Source: Asterias rubens (Eukaryota > Echinodermata > Asteroidea > Forcipulatida > Asteriidae). Taken from it: a stretch of 64,000 nt of DNA. This document shows, one piece after another, positions 34,156 through 61,200 of the stretch (position 1 is the stretch's first letter; each line of letters begins with the position of its first letter). Location of the stretch: NCBI RefSeq assembly GCF_902459465.1, contig NC_047064.1:2196762-2260761 (forward strand). Reading direction: 5' to 3'. Both the position numbers and the translations under genes were made by a program. The notes beneath the pieces were generated by a model. It was not told the origin of the DNA. It was given only the letters and a program-made list of their open reading frames with translations, and made no database searches.

Positions 34156-34538
34156 TTAAAGGCAGTGGACACTATTGGTAATTACTCAAAATAATTATTA
34201 GCATAAAACCTTACTTTGTAACGAGGAATGGGGAGAGGTTGATAGTATATACGATGTGAGAAACTGCTCTCTCTGAAGCAAGTAACATAGTTTTCGAAAA
34301 AGAAGTAATTTTCACGAATTTGATTACGAGACCTCAGATTTAGAATTTGAGGTCTCGAAATCAAGCATCTGAAAGCACACAACTTCATGTGGCAAGGGTA
34401 TTTTTCATTATTTATCTCGTAACTTTGACAACCGACTGAGCTCAAATTTTCACAGGTTTGTTATTTTATGCATCTGTTGAGATACACCAAGTGAGAAGAC
34501 TGGTCTTGAGAATTACCAATAGTGTCCAGAGTCTTTAA
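34156..34538 (-). mobile_element. MITE family A (copy 11)
   Basis: The ends are TTAAAGGCAGTGGACACTAT and GTGTCCAGAGTCTTTAA, with the central GAGACCTCA/TGAGGTCTC pair. Orientation A. Confidence 0.86.
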
Positions 34539-34808
34539 ACAAAAACAGTTATTTTTTATTTTGATTTATGTCTTCCAATTTATACAAATGCATTGCCATT
34601 CTGATCATTACATTCTGAAAGTGCAATTAACAACCTTATAGCACTGAGCCGTTGATACAAATTCAAATTTGAAGTAATAAAACAATTTCACAAACTTTTT
34701 CAATCAATCCAAATCATGTATCATACCAACACGTTTAGGAAACTTGCACTGAAGGGTGGTGCACAAGTTTCTTGGTGTACTTTCTTTAGTCAACACCATG
34801 CCCTTAAG

Positions 34809-35206
34809 TTAAAGACACTGGACACTATTGGTAATTGTCAAAGACTAGTCTTCACAGTTGGTGTATCTCAACATATGAATAAAATAACAAACCTGTGAAA
34901 ATTTGAGCTCAGTCGGTCATCGAAGTTGTGAGATATTAATGAAAGAAAAAAACACCCTTGTCGCACCATGGTCACACGAAGTTGTGTGCTTTCAGATGCT
35001 TGATTTCGAGACCTCAAATTCTAAATCTGAGGTCTCGAAATCAAATTCGTGGAAAATTGCTTCTTTCTCAAAAACTATGTCACTTCAGAGGGAGCTGTTT
35101 CTCACAATGTTTTATAGTATCAACAGCTCCCCAATTCTCGTTACCGAGTAAGGTTTTATGCTAATAATTATTTTGAGTAATTACCAATAGTGTCCACTGC
35201 CTTGAA
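34809..35206 (+). mobile_element. MITE family A (copy 12)
   Basis: The ends are TTAAAGACACTGGACACTAT and GTGTCCACTGCCTTGAA (right TTAA mutated). Orientation B, inverted relative to copy 11, 270 bp away. Confidence 0.86.
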
Positions 35207-35260
35207 TTAGTAATATGAAAATAAGTTTCTGATAAACTATTGACCTTTTAAACTAGTAAC

Positions 35261-35604
35261 TTTAAAGGAACACGTTGCCTTGGATCGAACGAGTTGGTCT
35301 ATAAAAAGCATTTGTAACCGTGTTTTATAAAATGCATATGGTTGGAAAGATGTTTTAAAAGTAGAATACAAGATCCACACAAATTTGCCTCGAAATTGCG
35401 TGGTTTTCCTTTTACTGTGCGAACTAACACGGTCGGCCATTTATGGGAGTCAAAAATTTGACTCCCATAAATGGCCGACCGTGTTAGTCGACGAGGTAAA
35501 AGGAAAAACGTGCATCTTTCTACCCATATGCATTTTATAAAAAACAGTTACACATGCTTTTCAAAGACCAACTCCACCGGTCCAAGGCAACGTGTTCCTT
35601 TAAA
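35261..35604. mobile_element. Palindromic MITE, family B
   Basis: The ends TTTAAAGGAACACGTTGCCT and AGGCAACGTGTTCCTTTAAA are perfect inverted copies. The whole 344 bp folds back on a centre at about 35447-35468 (GGGAGTCAAAAATTTGACTCCC), with CACGGTCGGCCATTTATGG and its complement flanking that centre. It is non-coding; antisense frames here are by-products. Confidence 0.9.
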
Positions 35605-36058
35605 TTTAATCCCAGTTCAAACTCATTTGATAATTTTAGGATGAATACAAATAAAGAATACATACATGTAGATATTTAACTAAACAACGCTCGTCAGGGT
35701 TCTATCAAGGTTTTTCTCAAAACTGTGGTTCATTCTAGACACAACTTTTGGTTATTATCTTGGTTTTAAAATCCCTTCTATGCAATCTGGAGCTTTCTAT
35801 GGTTTTGTCTTGATTTTTTTTGTGAAATTTGTATTGTTAATATTTGTTTTACAAAAAGTTGCGCGTTTCTGAACACAATTCGCGCGTTTTGGCCCGCTAG
35901 CTTTTGCATGGACAGAACCCTGCTTTATGAGCAGTTTGATGGAGCATCAGTTTCAAATTTGTTTCTTTTAACAGACCTTGTGTGACAACCCATGCCAAAA
36001 CCAGTCACTTCTTAGGAATATTGATATGGAATTTAAAGTTCAAAAAATTGTTTTAAAA

Positions 36059-36150
36059 TTGCCTGATGTTTCGAGTCGACCATAGCAGAGTCTCTTTCGC
36101 GAAAGTTAAATTCGAGAAAGACTCTGTGAGGGTCGAAACGTCAAGCCATT
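36059..36150. repeat. Inverted repeat with hammerhead-like arms
   Basis: The left arm is GCCTGATGTTTCGAGTCGAC with 'gcagagtctctttcg'. The right arm is 'cgagaaagactctg' followed by GGTCGAAACGTCAAGCC. It has the same architecture as 16119-16213, independently diverged. Confidence 0.5.
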
Positions 36151-37260
36151 TACTAATTTGTGCATTCGATCCTCTTGGTTGATAAGCTGTTTGCAACCAT
36201 AGAAATGAAAGTAACTTCAAACAGCTGTAACATGACACCATTGTGATGTTATGTCATTCTTTGTTGAGAAAGGCCCAAACTGAAGGTGCTATTTGAAAGC
36301 TCCTTTATAGTTATTCTTATCTAATTAATGAGCAAATAAACCCAGTTTTGTTTTTAAGCGGGAATGTCTGGTTTTGACATAAAGCGTTACATATCAGCTT
36401 AAACCTGTAGGAACAGAAACTTTTGATAACATATAAATCAAGATGGATGGCAAGAGAAAAGGAGCAAGGTGCACAATTGTAAAGCTTTTTATCACAAAAA
36501 TGCTTAGAACAGAATAAACCTGCTTAGCAAAAGAAATCTTTTAGAACTTTTGCCCAGGTAATTTCATATAATTATATGAAGGCTAGGTTTTTTTAGAATA
36601 AACACAAGCATGACTAATCATAGGACTTGAGACGATTAAAGTTCCGTAACATAGAAGTTGGGAAGCATTGAAACCATCCTTAGTTAGGACGAGTTACTTG
36701 ACCTAATGTATATCGAGATAAGATTATTCCTAGCATTTGGTGAAATTGGCTGCTGAATAATTGTTCATCTTCTTTTTACTGTTTCAAGTGCTAATCACTT
36801 TTGAGGGCGGTGCTAATATCAATACCAGAATTTGAACTTCAAATGATGAAAATGAAAGCGACGATTGAGCGTTGTTTTGTCATGTTTCTTCTTTCCCAAC
36901 TCGCTTACATTTTTTAAACAACAATACTTAATTTTAAAGGTGGGTTATTTATGTTGGCCTTCAGAGAAAGGACATTACTTTCTATGATAAAGTGGAATCC
37001 TTAAACGAATAATTCTACAAAGTTGATCAATTTTAATGATATACAGTTAAGCAAACATAATACTTTGGAGCTGCAATGCGAATAGAATTATTTTTTTAAG
37101 TTATAAGAATTTGAAAAAGCCATTCCTATACTTCTTTGAAGCAGAAAAATTGTATTAAATTTCTATTGACTGTTCAACTAACAGCAGCTTACTAAGTTTA
37201 CTACTGTCGTAAGTTTAAAAAATGTAAACTTTACTTTAGTAAAATACATTTGTTTGGGCT
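36151..37260. other. Intergenic between the F-box and Smad genes
   Basis: AT-rich sequence with no recognisable exon or repeat apart from short similarities. It lies 3' of the Smad gene, which is transcribed towards it. Confidence 0.4.
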
Positions 37261-37268
37261 TTTGTATG

Positions 37269-37274
37269 TTTATT
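37269..37274 (-). other. Candidate polyadenylation signal, Smad gene
   Basis: AATAAA on the minus strand (plus-strand TTTATT), about 205 bp beyond the Smad stop codon. It is the first such signal downstream. Confidence 0.35.
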
Positions 37275-37477
37275 TACATGTTTTGTGTTCACCACAACCC
37301 ACTGAGGTTTTTGTGCTGTAGAAGCATTGTACAGAAGCATGCACTATGTACACTATACACCTTAAACAATGATAAACTTTTACAATGTACATTCAAATAG
37401 GCTTTGGCTTTTAGTGTGGCCCGCACTAAAGAGTTTGTATATACATATACACACAAAAAATCAACAACAAAAAGCTC

Positions 37478-52644
<15,167 letters not shown>

Positions 52645-52699
52645 GCACGACGATAGCAGCAGCCGACAACGTGTGTACAGTAATCGCGGTCCAGCCAAT

Positions 52700-54090
52700 T
52701 ATTTTGCATGATGTAAAACTGTCTAGACTGTTTGAGATCACATGATCTTGTACATACCAGACACTACAAATATTTCAACTGTGTAGTTGGTGTCATTTTG
52801 TGTTGCATTATAATTGTAGTTTTGTTATCTTATTAATCAAATATTAAATTTGCCAACTATTTAAATTCATTTTTTTATTAAAAATGTTCAAATGATGAAC
52901 AATACAACTCATCATGAGATTTATTTACGACGAAATAAATAAAAAGTAAACAATAACACGTTCTACACGTTCCGATATCTTACGCACACATTAGTTTGAT
53001 TTATGCAAATAAACCGTTATTTCCGCTAAGCGGATTCCACAAAATCGTTTCATGGAGTGACGTCAGTACTGCCGAGCATTGCAATGCGCCGCGAACTTTT
53101 CAGGTCATGTTGATTCTGATTGTAAACAAAAGGATGTTTAGAAGGGGAAAAAATGTTTTTATTGAAATTTGTTGAAATTACCTTGGTGGATTGTTTGCAT
53201 GGAGCAATACTCTAGTTTATTGCTCCATGATTTGTTGACATCTCTGATTCTCAAACTTTCGTTACCGTTTTGCATTAAAAGTAAAAGTAATAGTAATTAT
53301 ACTATAAATAGAGATGTTTTCAGCACAAAAATACCTCTGAAATAGGGGCCGATCAGAAAAAAATTGTAATGTCAGTGCAGGTTGGGCGATGATCGGAGCA
53401 TGATCGGAGTTACCCGCCTGTGTAAATAAATAGGGCCTAAATAACTTTAAACTTTTGGCAAGAAAAACATCCACCAATGTCCAATGAGAGTTACTTAAAA
53501 ACTTGAACAATATCAATAACTGTTTTTTAATACGGCCTTCTTTCTTCAAAAAAGACGAGAGCAAACTTTCCAAAAAGGAGCGAACTAAACATGAATCTCA
53601 GTTGTTTTTTAATGAAACTGATGGTTGTCTAACTTGGGACAATAGAGGGCGCTGTGCGATGTTGTTTTATTTACACACAAAAATCACACTTTACATTGCA
53701 ACAAGTGGCCGGGCGCGGACGTGGTGTGTGCACAGAGCTAGCCAGCAAATCTGACAAAATACAACACTCGACAATCGAGCTATAAACGAGTAGCTTCTTT
53801 TGATCCCTATTTGGTAAATATGATGCTCATTCATTTAGTATTTTTGTCACATGAACAAATTACAAAATATTGTATTGATTGAGTGGATAGAGATAGAGAC
53901 TGGACGAGATCGGAGGAGTGTCATCATTCAAATTTCAATAATTATCATGATGATGAGATTGAGAGTGTCTGCCATTTTGTTTAATTTATTAAAAGAATGA
54001 TGATTTATGGTTAAATTAATAGTTTACAGTACACATTGAACTGAACCTCCCATCCCACTAGCATTTATGACTTCATGACTAGCATTTAAA
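52700..54090. other. Divergent intergenic region between Smad and lifeguard genes
   Basis: The region separates two genes transcribed apart, so both promoters probably lie within it or near 54.5-55.2 kb. I could not identify core promoter elements with confidence. Small frames here have no domain features. Confidence 0.4.
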
Positions 54091-54503
54091 TTAAAGGCAG
54101 TGGACACTATTGGTAATTACTCAAAATAATTATTAATTATCATACCTTAAATACTTAACTTGGTTAGGTAACGAGTATACTATAATGGGGAGAGGTTGAT
54201 GGTATAAAACATTGTGAGAAACGGCTCGGCTTCCTCTGAAGTGATGAGTTTTCGAGAAAGAAGTAATTTTCCACGAATTTGATTTCAAGACCTCAAGTTT
54301 AGAATTTGAGGTCTCGAAATCAAGCATCTGAAAGCACACAACCTCGAGTGACAAGGGTGTTTGTTCTTTCATTACTATCTCGCAACTTCGACGACCGATT
54401 GAGCTCAAATTTTCACAGGTTGGTTATTTTATGTATAATGTTGAGATACACCAAGTGAGAAGACTGGTCTTTTACAATTACTAATAGTGTCCACTGTCTT
54501 TAA
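54091..54503 (-). mobile_element. MITE family A (copy 18)
   Basis: The ends are TTAAAGGCAGTGGACACTAT and GTGTCCACTGTCTTTAA. There are small insertions near 54135-54180. Orientation A. It lies between the divergent Smad and lifeguard starts. Confidence 0.86.
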
Positions 54504-55201
54504 GTCAATCATTTTTTACAAGCTTATTAATATTATAGTTTTAGTTTGTTATAATAGTTCTTAATCTTAGTTAGTTGCTCATAAAAGACTCTCTAAACTA
54601 AATAAAAACTAGACCCAGTAATGAATAACTGTATCCATTCCTTTTTTGAATTTTGACATTATTTACTAGTCAGTACGAGTACATAGACATTTTAAAGGAT
54701 TTTTTGCTGTGATGGGATTTCTTGCAATAGTCAGACATTCAATCTATTTAGCATTCAATCCTGTTGTCATGCAGCTGACGTGCTGTATGCAGAAAAAAAC
54801 TGCTGGCCAAGTTTGGCCGAGGGGGCCTTTTCACGCTGAACATAATGACGCTATTCACACTGTGCGAAACTGGATTGCTTTTGCCGAAGAGCTTGCCAAG
54901 TAAATATTGTCTCAGCATTTTCAGATTTAGTTGCGATAACGTAACCCTTTACAGGGCCATCTTTGAAGCATGTATACTTTAAATAGCCCTACACAAGTAC
55001 GCAGCGCATACACCAATTTTCAAAGGCTGCACTTAAGGAAGAAGAACTGAAGTAGCCAATATTTTATATTAACAGGTGTTTTATTACCACTGCTGCTTAG
55101 CTCAGTCCGCTCAAACACAGACACGCTCCACATTGGATTTAACTGAAACTTTCACTGCGTGAACCCATCGCTGAGTATTTACCCTCTTTTATTTACTCTA
55201 G

Positions 55202-55230
55202 GTGAAGTGTAGGGTACACCATCAATCATA
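55202..55230 (+). other. Probable end of the lifeguard 5' UTR
   Basis: A pyrimidine-rich acceptor (TTTTATTTACTCTAG) ends at 55201, 29 bp before the ATG. An upstream untranslated exon is therefore likely. Confidence 0.4.
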
Positions 55231-55297
55231 ATGTTATCCGATGACACTGAAAATTTGGGGAATGACTTTGAGTTTGCGGAGCAAGATGTCAGACATG
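55231..55297 (+). CDS. Lifeguard exon 1
   Basis: It encodes MLSDDTENLGNDFEF and AEQDVRH plus one base; donor G|GTGAGTA. The start is the first ATG after the acceptor and gives a short acidic cytosolic tail. Confidence 0.8.
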
Positions 55298-58200
55298 GTG
55301 AGTATACCAACTAAAATGAGGGGATGATATTTTATTATAAACAAAAATTCCCAAAGCAAAAGTCAAAAATTTACCTGAGCAGAATTTGAACCAATGGCCC
55401 CTGTACAGGCCCTCTACTAATAGGGACTTTTCGTTTTCGACGACGGATGGTTCTGCGACGGTAAAGATGACATTTGGCGTCATCTGCGCATGCGTCGGCT
55501 TTGAGGACGGTCGTCCGTCAATTTCTACGACAGTACTTGGGATGAATCTTCGTTGTGCTGAAAACGACAACTTTTAGCTGAACAACCGTCGCAGAACCAT
55601 CCGTCGTCGAAAACGAAAAGTCCCTAGTGTACATGTATACTGTGCAGTAATTTTGAACAGTGCAAACCTAAACCATACCAATATCAGGCATGCAACTCTT
55701 CCGCGTTTCCGCGGAATTCCGCGTTTTTTGTTTTGTTTTTTACGTGAAAAAAAAAAAAAAAAAAACATTTTCTTTTTTTTTTTGATTTTTTTTTCTTTTA
55801 GCCTAATATATGCCTGGCATTAACAGTGTACAGCTACAATCATGTAAAATAAGCCTAGTACATGCTAAAAATGCACCTAAGAGCATAATAAACCTCAACA
55901 TTTTCTAGGGTACCATTGTGGGTATCATGTCCCGTGGCAGTTCGGCTGCCTCGCTCCGCACTTGCGTTGTGCCTTTGAAAATGTTCCTCTTTTTTTTTCT
56001 ACGGGCAGTTGCATGCCTGCAATATATTAAACACAGTTGTTACTTCATTTTGCAGGCTTCATTAAAAAGGTGTATGCCATTTTGACAGCACAGCTGGCGT
56101 TGACAATAGCCATTATAATCCCCTTTGTCTATGTGTAAGTATAACTATATTCCTATATATAGTAGATGACAGTCACCTTTTTTTATGAAAACAAGTTCAT
56201 ACATTTTGAATATTTATAATGCACCTGTATCCATCACAAGAGATACTCATGGTGCATTTACAGAATAATGAACATAAAGAATTTATATACACCCAGCAAG
56301 TAGGCCCTACCTGTAAGAAAGACAGAAAGTTTCTTTATGAGCTATAAGCTTGAGTGAACAACACTATTTTGAAAGTTTTCTTAAAACCCCTCACAAATTT
56401 ATTCCAAAGTAGAGAGCAATTTTGAGCAATCTTGCAGGCCTCCAGTTTTGCTCTTTAAAGCAGTTTTCTTCTGGTATTTGGGGCACTTTTATGGGGGAAA
56501 ATGTAAGCTTGCATTGGAACTTTGCAGAGGGCACCATAATGCACGGTGCACCATGCCAATTGCTTGGGGTGCCGTGGGATATTTACAGGCCTCATCCTGG
56601 GGATGACCATGCTTGGCTACTCGCACCCCTGTTTTTCAAACTGATAATATTTGAAAACATTTTATAAATGTGCCGAAGAAGGACACACATACCTCAGAAA
56701 CTAATGACGCCGCATTTTATTTTGAATTTGTCTTCTTCTTTTTTCAGAGATGAGGTTAAAGAATACATGTATCGGAATTCATGGCCATTTTGGGTTGCAT
56801 TGTAAGTAGACTCTGAAGTCATGCATTTATTCTGTATTTCCTTTGGTAATTAGTGAATACTTTATAATACTCTGCATCTGATGAAGCAGTTGTTGTAATG
56901 AAAGCTGAAGCATTTTTTTAGTAATTAGTTAGTCTTTACAAAGACACTGGACACTATTGGTAATTGTCAAAGACCAGGTCTTGAAATCAAATTTGTGGAA
57001 AACTGCTTCTTTCTCGAAAACTACCTCACTCAGAGGGAGCTGTTTCTCACAATGTTTTATACTACCAACCTCTCCCCATTACTCGTTACCAAGTGAGGTC
57101 TTATGATAATAATTATTTTGAGTAATTACCAATAGTGTCCACTGCCTTTAAGTGCTACTAACCACCACCTTTCTTGTTTTGGTAAAAAGTAGAACAATGT
57201 TATCCTGTATACTTTAGTTCTTCTGGAAGTTCAGATGTCCCAATATTTCAGCATGACAATGACAACCTATTGGTCATGGTTTACAGTCAAGGTTTTGCAA
57301 TTTACGATGACTGCGTCCTCCAAAGAGAACACTGTATCCCAGTTCATTTTTGTGGTCTTCTTTTGTCAAGTCGGAGTTTCATGTGATTATTATGACTCCA
57401 GAAACTCCAAGAGTTCCTAATAATATTTTGAATATCAACCCAAAGTGGTTTACAGTGGTCCTCTGGTAAAATACCAGTTTAAATACCTAAGGCCCACTTA
57501 AAAAATTCTCTCCATAAAATGTTCCCCCACTTTCATGCGAACTTGATCTATTAGAAAATGGGTGCATCATATAAAAGTTGTCCTTTGATAGGCCTACCCT
57601 CTTTGATGTCTTTCTTTAATAAGAAAGAATTACTATTAGTAGGATTTGAAACTTAATGATCTACTAAGGCTTGCGATAATACCATGTAATGATAATCTCC
57701 ATTTGAGTTGGGGTGGTTCTGAAAGAAACCATTTGTGTCAACTCGACGTTTCGGTCAGTATACTCTGATCATCTTCTGGAGATCTGCATGTTACTTAAAG
57801 GCAGTGGACACTATTGGTAATTGTCAAATACTAGCATTCACAGTTGGTGTTCCTCAACATACGCATAAAATAACAAACCTGTGAAAATTTGAGCTCAATC
57901 GGTCATAGAACTTGCGAGATAACAATGAAAGAAAAAAACACCACGAATTTGATTTCGAGACCTCAAGTTCTAAAAATGAGGTCTCGAAATCAAATTCGTG
58001 GAAAATTACTTCTTTCTCAGAAACTACTCCACTTCAGGGGGAGCCGTATCTCACAATGTTTTATACCAACAACCAACCTCTCCCCATCACTCGTCACCAA
58101 GTAAGATTTTATGCTAATAATTATTTTGAGTAATTACCAATAGTGTTCACTGCCTTTTAGTACTGATAATGCGATTAGATTTCTGAAGGTTTTGATTTGA

Positions 58201-61200
58201 TGTGAGACACTCTTTGAGAATTGATTATGTTTGTTGTTTTCATTTGTTGTTTTTCTCTTTTAGTGCGATGACCATTATCTTAATCATCGCTCTGTCCTGC
58301 TTCACTAACCTCAGGAGGAGTTTTCCAATAAACTTCATCTGTCTTTTCTTGTTTGTGAGTATTTTTTTAGTTTTATATTATACCAAGTAGGCTTAATTAT
58401 CACAATGGAAACTGACTGGGTATATTTTTTTTAAATTTTGGGTTGTACAATTTGATTAGAACCTGCAACCTCCGGATTAACATACCGGCGCTCTACCATC
58501 TGAGCTATCTAGCCCTATGTTGGGAGGTATTTTGTCAATATCTTTGTTCAGGGTTGCCAGTCGGAATTCAAATATGAATGAGCACAAAGTCATCAAATAA
58601 TATTTGCCATTTGTAATTTTTATTTTGTTTTTATTTATTTCATTTTCACTATTATAATTATCAATTTTTTAAAATCATTTATTTGTATTTATTATCAATA
58701 TTTTGGTATTGATGGTGCTCTTTTATCATGTTTACTTTACTCTTTAACAGACTGTTTTTGAGGGTGTGCTACTTGGCATTGCATGTGGTCGTTACCAAAC
58801 CAACACAATTCTCATCGCAGCTGGAATCACAGCCGTAAGTAGTCTAAATTATAGCTGATGTTTCTCTTGATTAGATTTTTACAATTTAAAGACACTGGAC
58901 ACTATTGGTAATTGTCAAAGACCAGTCTTCTCACTTGGTGTATCTCAACATATGCATAAAAAAAAAACTTTGAAAATTGGAACTCCATTGTTGGTCAAAG
59001 TTGCGGGATAATAATGAAAGAAACAACACGAAGTTGTGTGCTTTCAGATGCTTGATTTCGAGACCTCAAATTCTAATTCTGAGGTCTCGAAATCAAATTT
59101 TGTGGAAAATTACTTCTTTCTTTTTAAATTACTTTACTTCAGAGGGAGCCGTTTCTCACAATGTTTAATACTATCAAACTCTCCCCGTTATTCGTTACCA
59201 ACTAAGGTTTTATGCTAATAAGTATTTTTAGTAATTACCAATAGTGTCCACATGTTTAAGTCAGGCTTTCCTTTACACAGATGTCTTCTGACCCTTCGAT
59301 GACCACATGAATGATCTCTAAAAGGTTAAAGATTCTTCATAAGTCTACTTTCTTTCTCTTCCAATCATTTAAAACTGGGGTGTCGTGTCCAAGCGGATAA
59401 GAGCACCGAATTCAAGCTCTGCTGATTCTGTTTAGCAGAGAGTGGGTTTGAATCCCGGCCTCTGAGCAAGAGACTGAACTATAATTGCTTCTCTCCACCC
59501 AGGGGAAAATGGGTACCTGTGAGGGCAGAAATGGTTCTTGTGATTGATTTAGCCGAGTAGCGCATTTGTTGCACAAGGCTGTATACTCTCCAGGGAGATG
59601 GGATGGTTTAAGTAATGATTTAACGCCCAGTGGCCAGGGGTGATAATTTGAAGCGCTTTGGGACACCCTTCGGGAGTGAAAAAGCTCTATATGGCTTTTT
59701 TAATGTTTTCTTTTTGCTATTCTACCATGCCCTGTTTGTAGAGTCCCTTAAATGAGGCTCTGTAAGTACTATTAATTATGAATTTATTGACTTGATTAAT
59801 TTCAGATTATAGTCCTTGCCTTGACAGTCTTTGCCTTCCAAACCAAGGTAAGTGTTTGACAGTCTGGTTTCTCTGAGGGCAGAGAGCCTCAAAACTTTCT
59901 GCTTTCCACACTATGGTAAATATGTAAAAAATAGTAGGAAACAGTTTTAGAGTGACTAGCGGGGTTGCCGCGCTTTGCGCGGCAACCCCGCTAGAAAGCG
60001 CTAGGTATAAAATGTTGCAAGTGTAGCGTTGTGTACAGGGGAGGGTTAAAGTGGCTGGGCAGGGTCACAATACAAATCACTGTGGCAAACCACCCATCCT
60101 AAGTTAAGACGAATCTTAGTGCTTTGTGAAATCGCACACTTGTCCGTCTTTTTCCGTTTCGGCATTATTTGTTGATCCCATCCATATTTTCCAGTTTCTA
60201 GCGGGTCCCGATAGTGGTTCTTTCCCAGTCCCGTTTATATCCCGTTTCGTTTATTTTGTTACCGTTCAGTTTATTATTTTCCTGTCCTATTGATATGAAA
60301 TATGGGGATTCGAGTTATTCAACACCCTTTTTGGGCCTATCAAAATTTTTTTTACACCGACAATTTTTATTGTTCAGATTGATTTCACCATGCTGTCCGG
60401 TTTGCTGTTTGCGCTTCTGGTTGGACTAATGATCTTTGGAATATTCGCCATCATCTTCCGTAGTAGGGTAAGCGATTTGGGGCGTGTTTGTTTTCAAATA
60501 AAGTGACGCTTCCTCCCATCAATAGCGCCCCCAAGGGATTGTATAGGTTTACATTGCAAAATTCACAAGGCAGCAATCTAGATCGCAAAACTTTGTTATG
60601 TTGGTGACACCCCTATGTTCCGACTTCCCTATGTTTCGATAACCCTGGTGTATTTTCCTAACTCTAACCCTATTGTGTAAATTATCGGGTTTTTTAAATT
60701 TTTATTATAGGGTAATCGGAACATAGGGGTGTCAGAATATAGAGCAGTCACCGTTATGTTTTGTAATTTGAATTTTTCACAAGCAGCCTGGAATGTCCAC
60801 AGTTTTGATTGCTCATTCCTATAAAGTTTGAATAAATGGTCTTAAATTTCCCTATAGTTATCAGTTCACACCGTACAACCAATTTGTGAAAATGAAATCC
60901 AATGCGATGGTCACTTTGTAGTGAACACAATGAAAAAATACCTTGTGATGTGTCAAGGAGTTAATGCATGGTCAAATTGGCTTATTTTGGTTGCTTCAAT
61001 TGAAATAAGCAGTTAATTTTCTGAGCTCTTCAAATGATTTTGTTTCATGTTTGTGAGAGTATTTCAAACATACTGTGTTGATTGGAACTGGTGTGAAATT
61101 TGTAATAGTGAGCTTTTAGATTGAAATAAGGAAAGATAATGACTTTGTCTTTGACCAAATACTTTTAATTGTCCTACTTCATACTTCATTAAAACAGCAA

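Noticed and set aside
34903..35164. Similar short proteins repeated across the window (MSSIGRRSCEI..., CFQMLDFET...)
   Set aside because: They are conceptual translations of MITE family A, recur only with the element, and vary in frame and length. They are not a conserved gene family.
52645..52698. Extension of the Smad first exon to a TTG codon at 52698
   Set aside because: TTG is not a normal start in animals; the first ATG in this frame is at 52644.
58441..58515. Functional tRNA-Asn gene on the minus strand
   Set aside because: The A box is good, but the B box is altered and the acceptor stem does not pair, so it is a SINE head or pseudogene.
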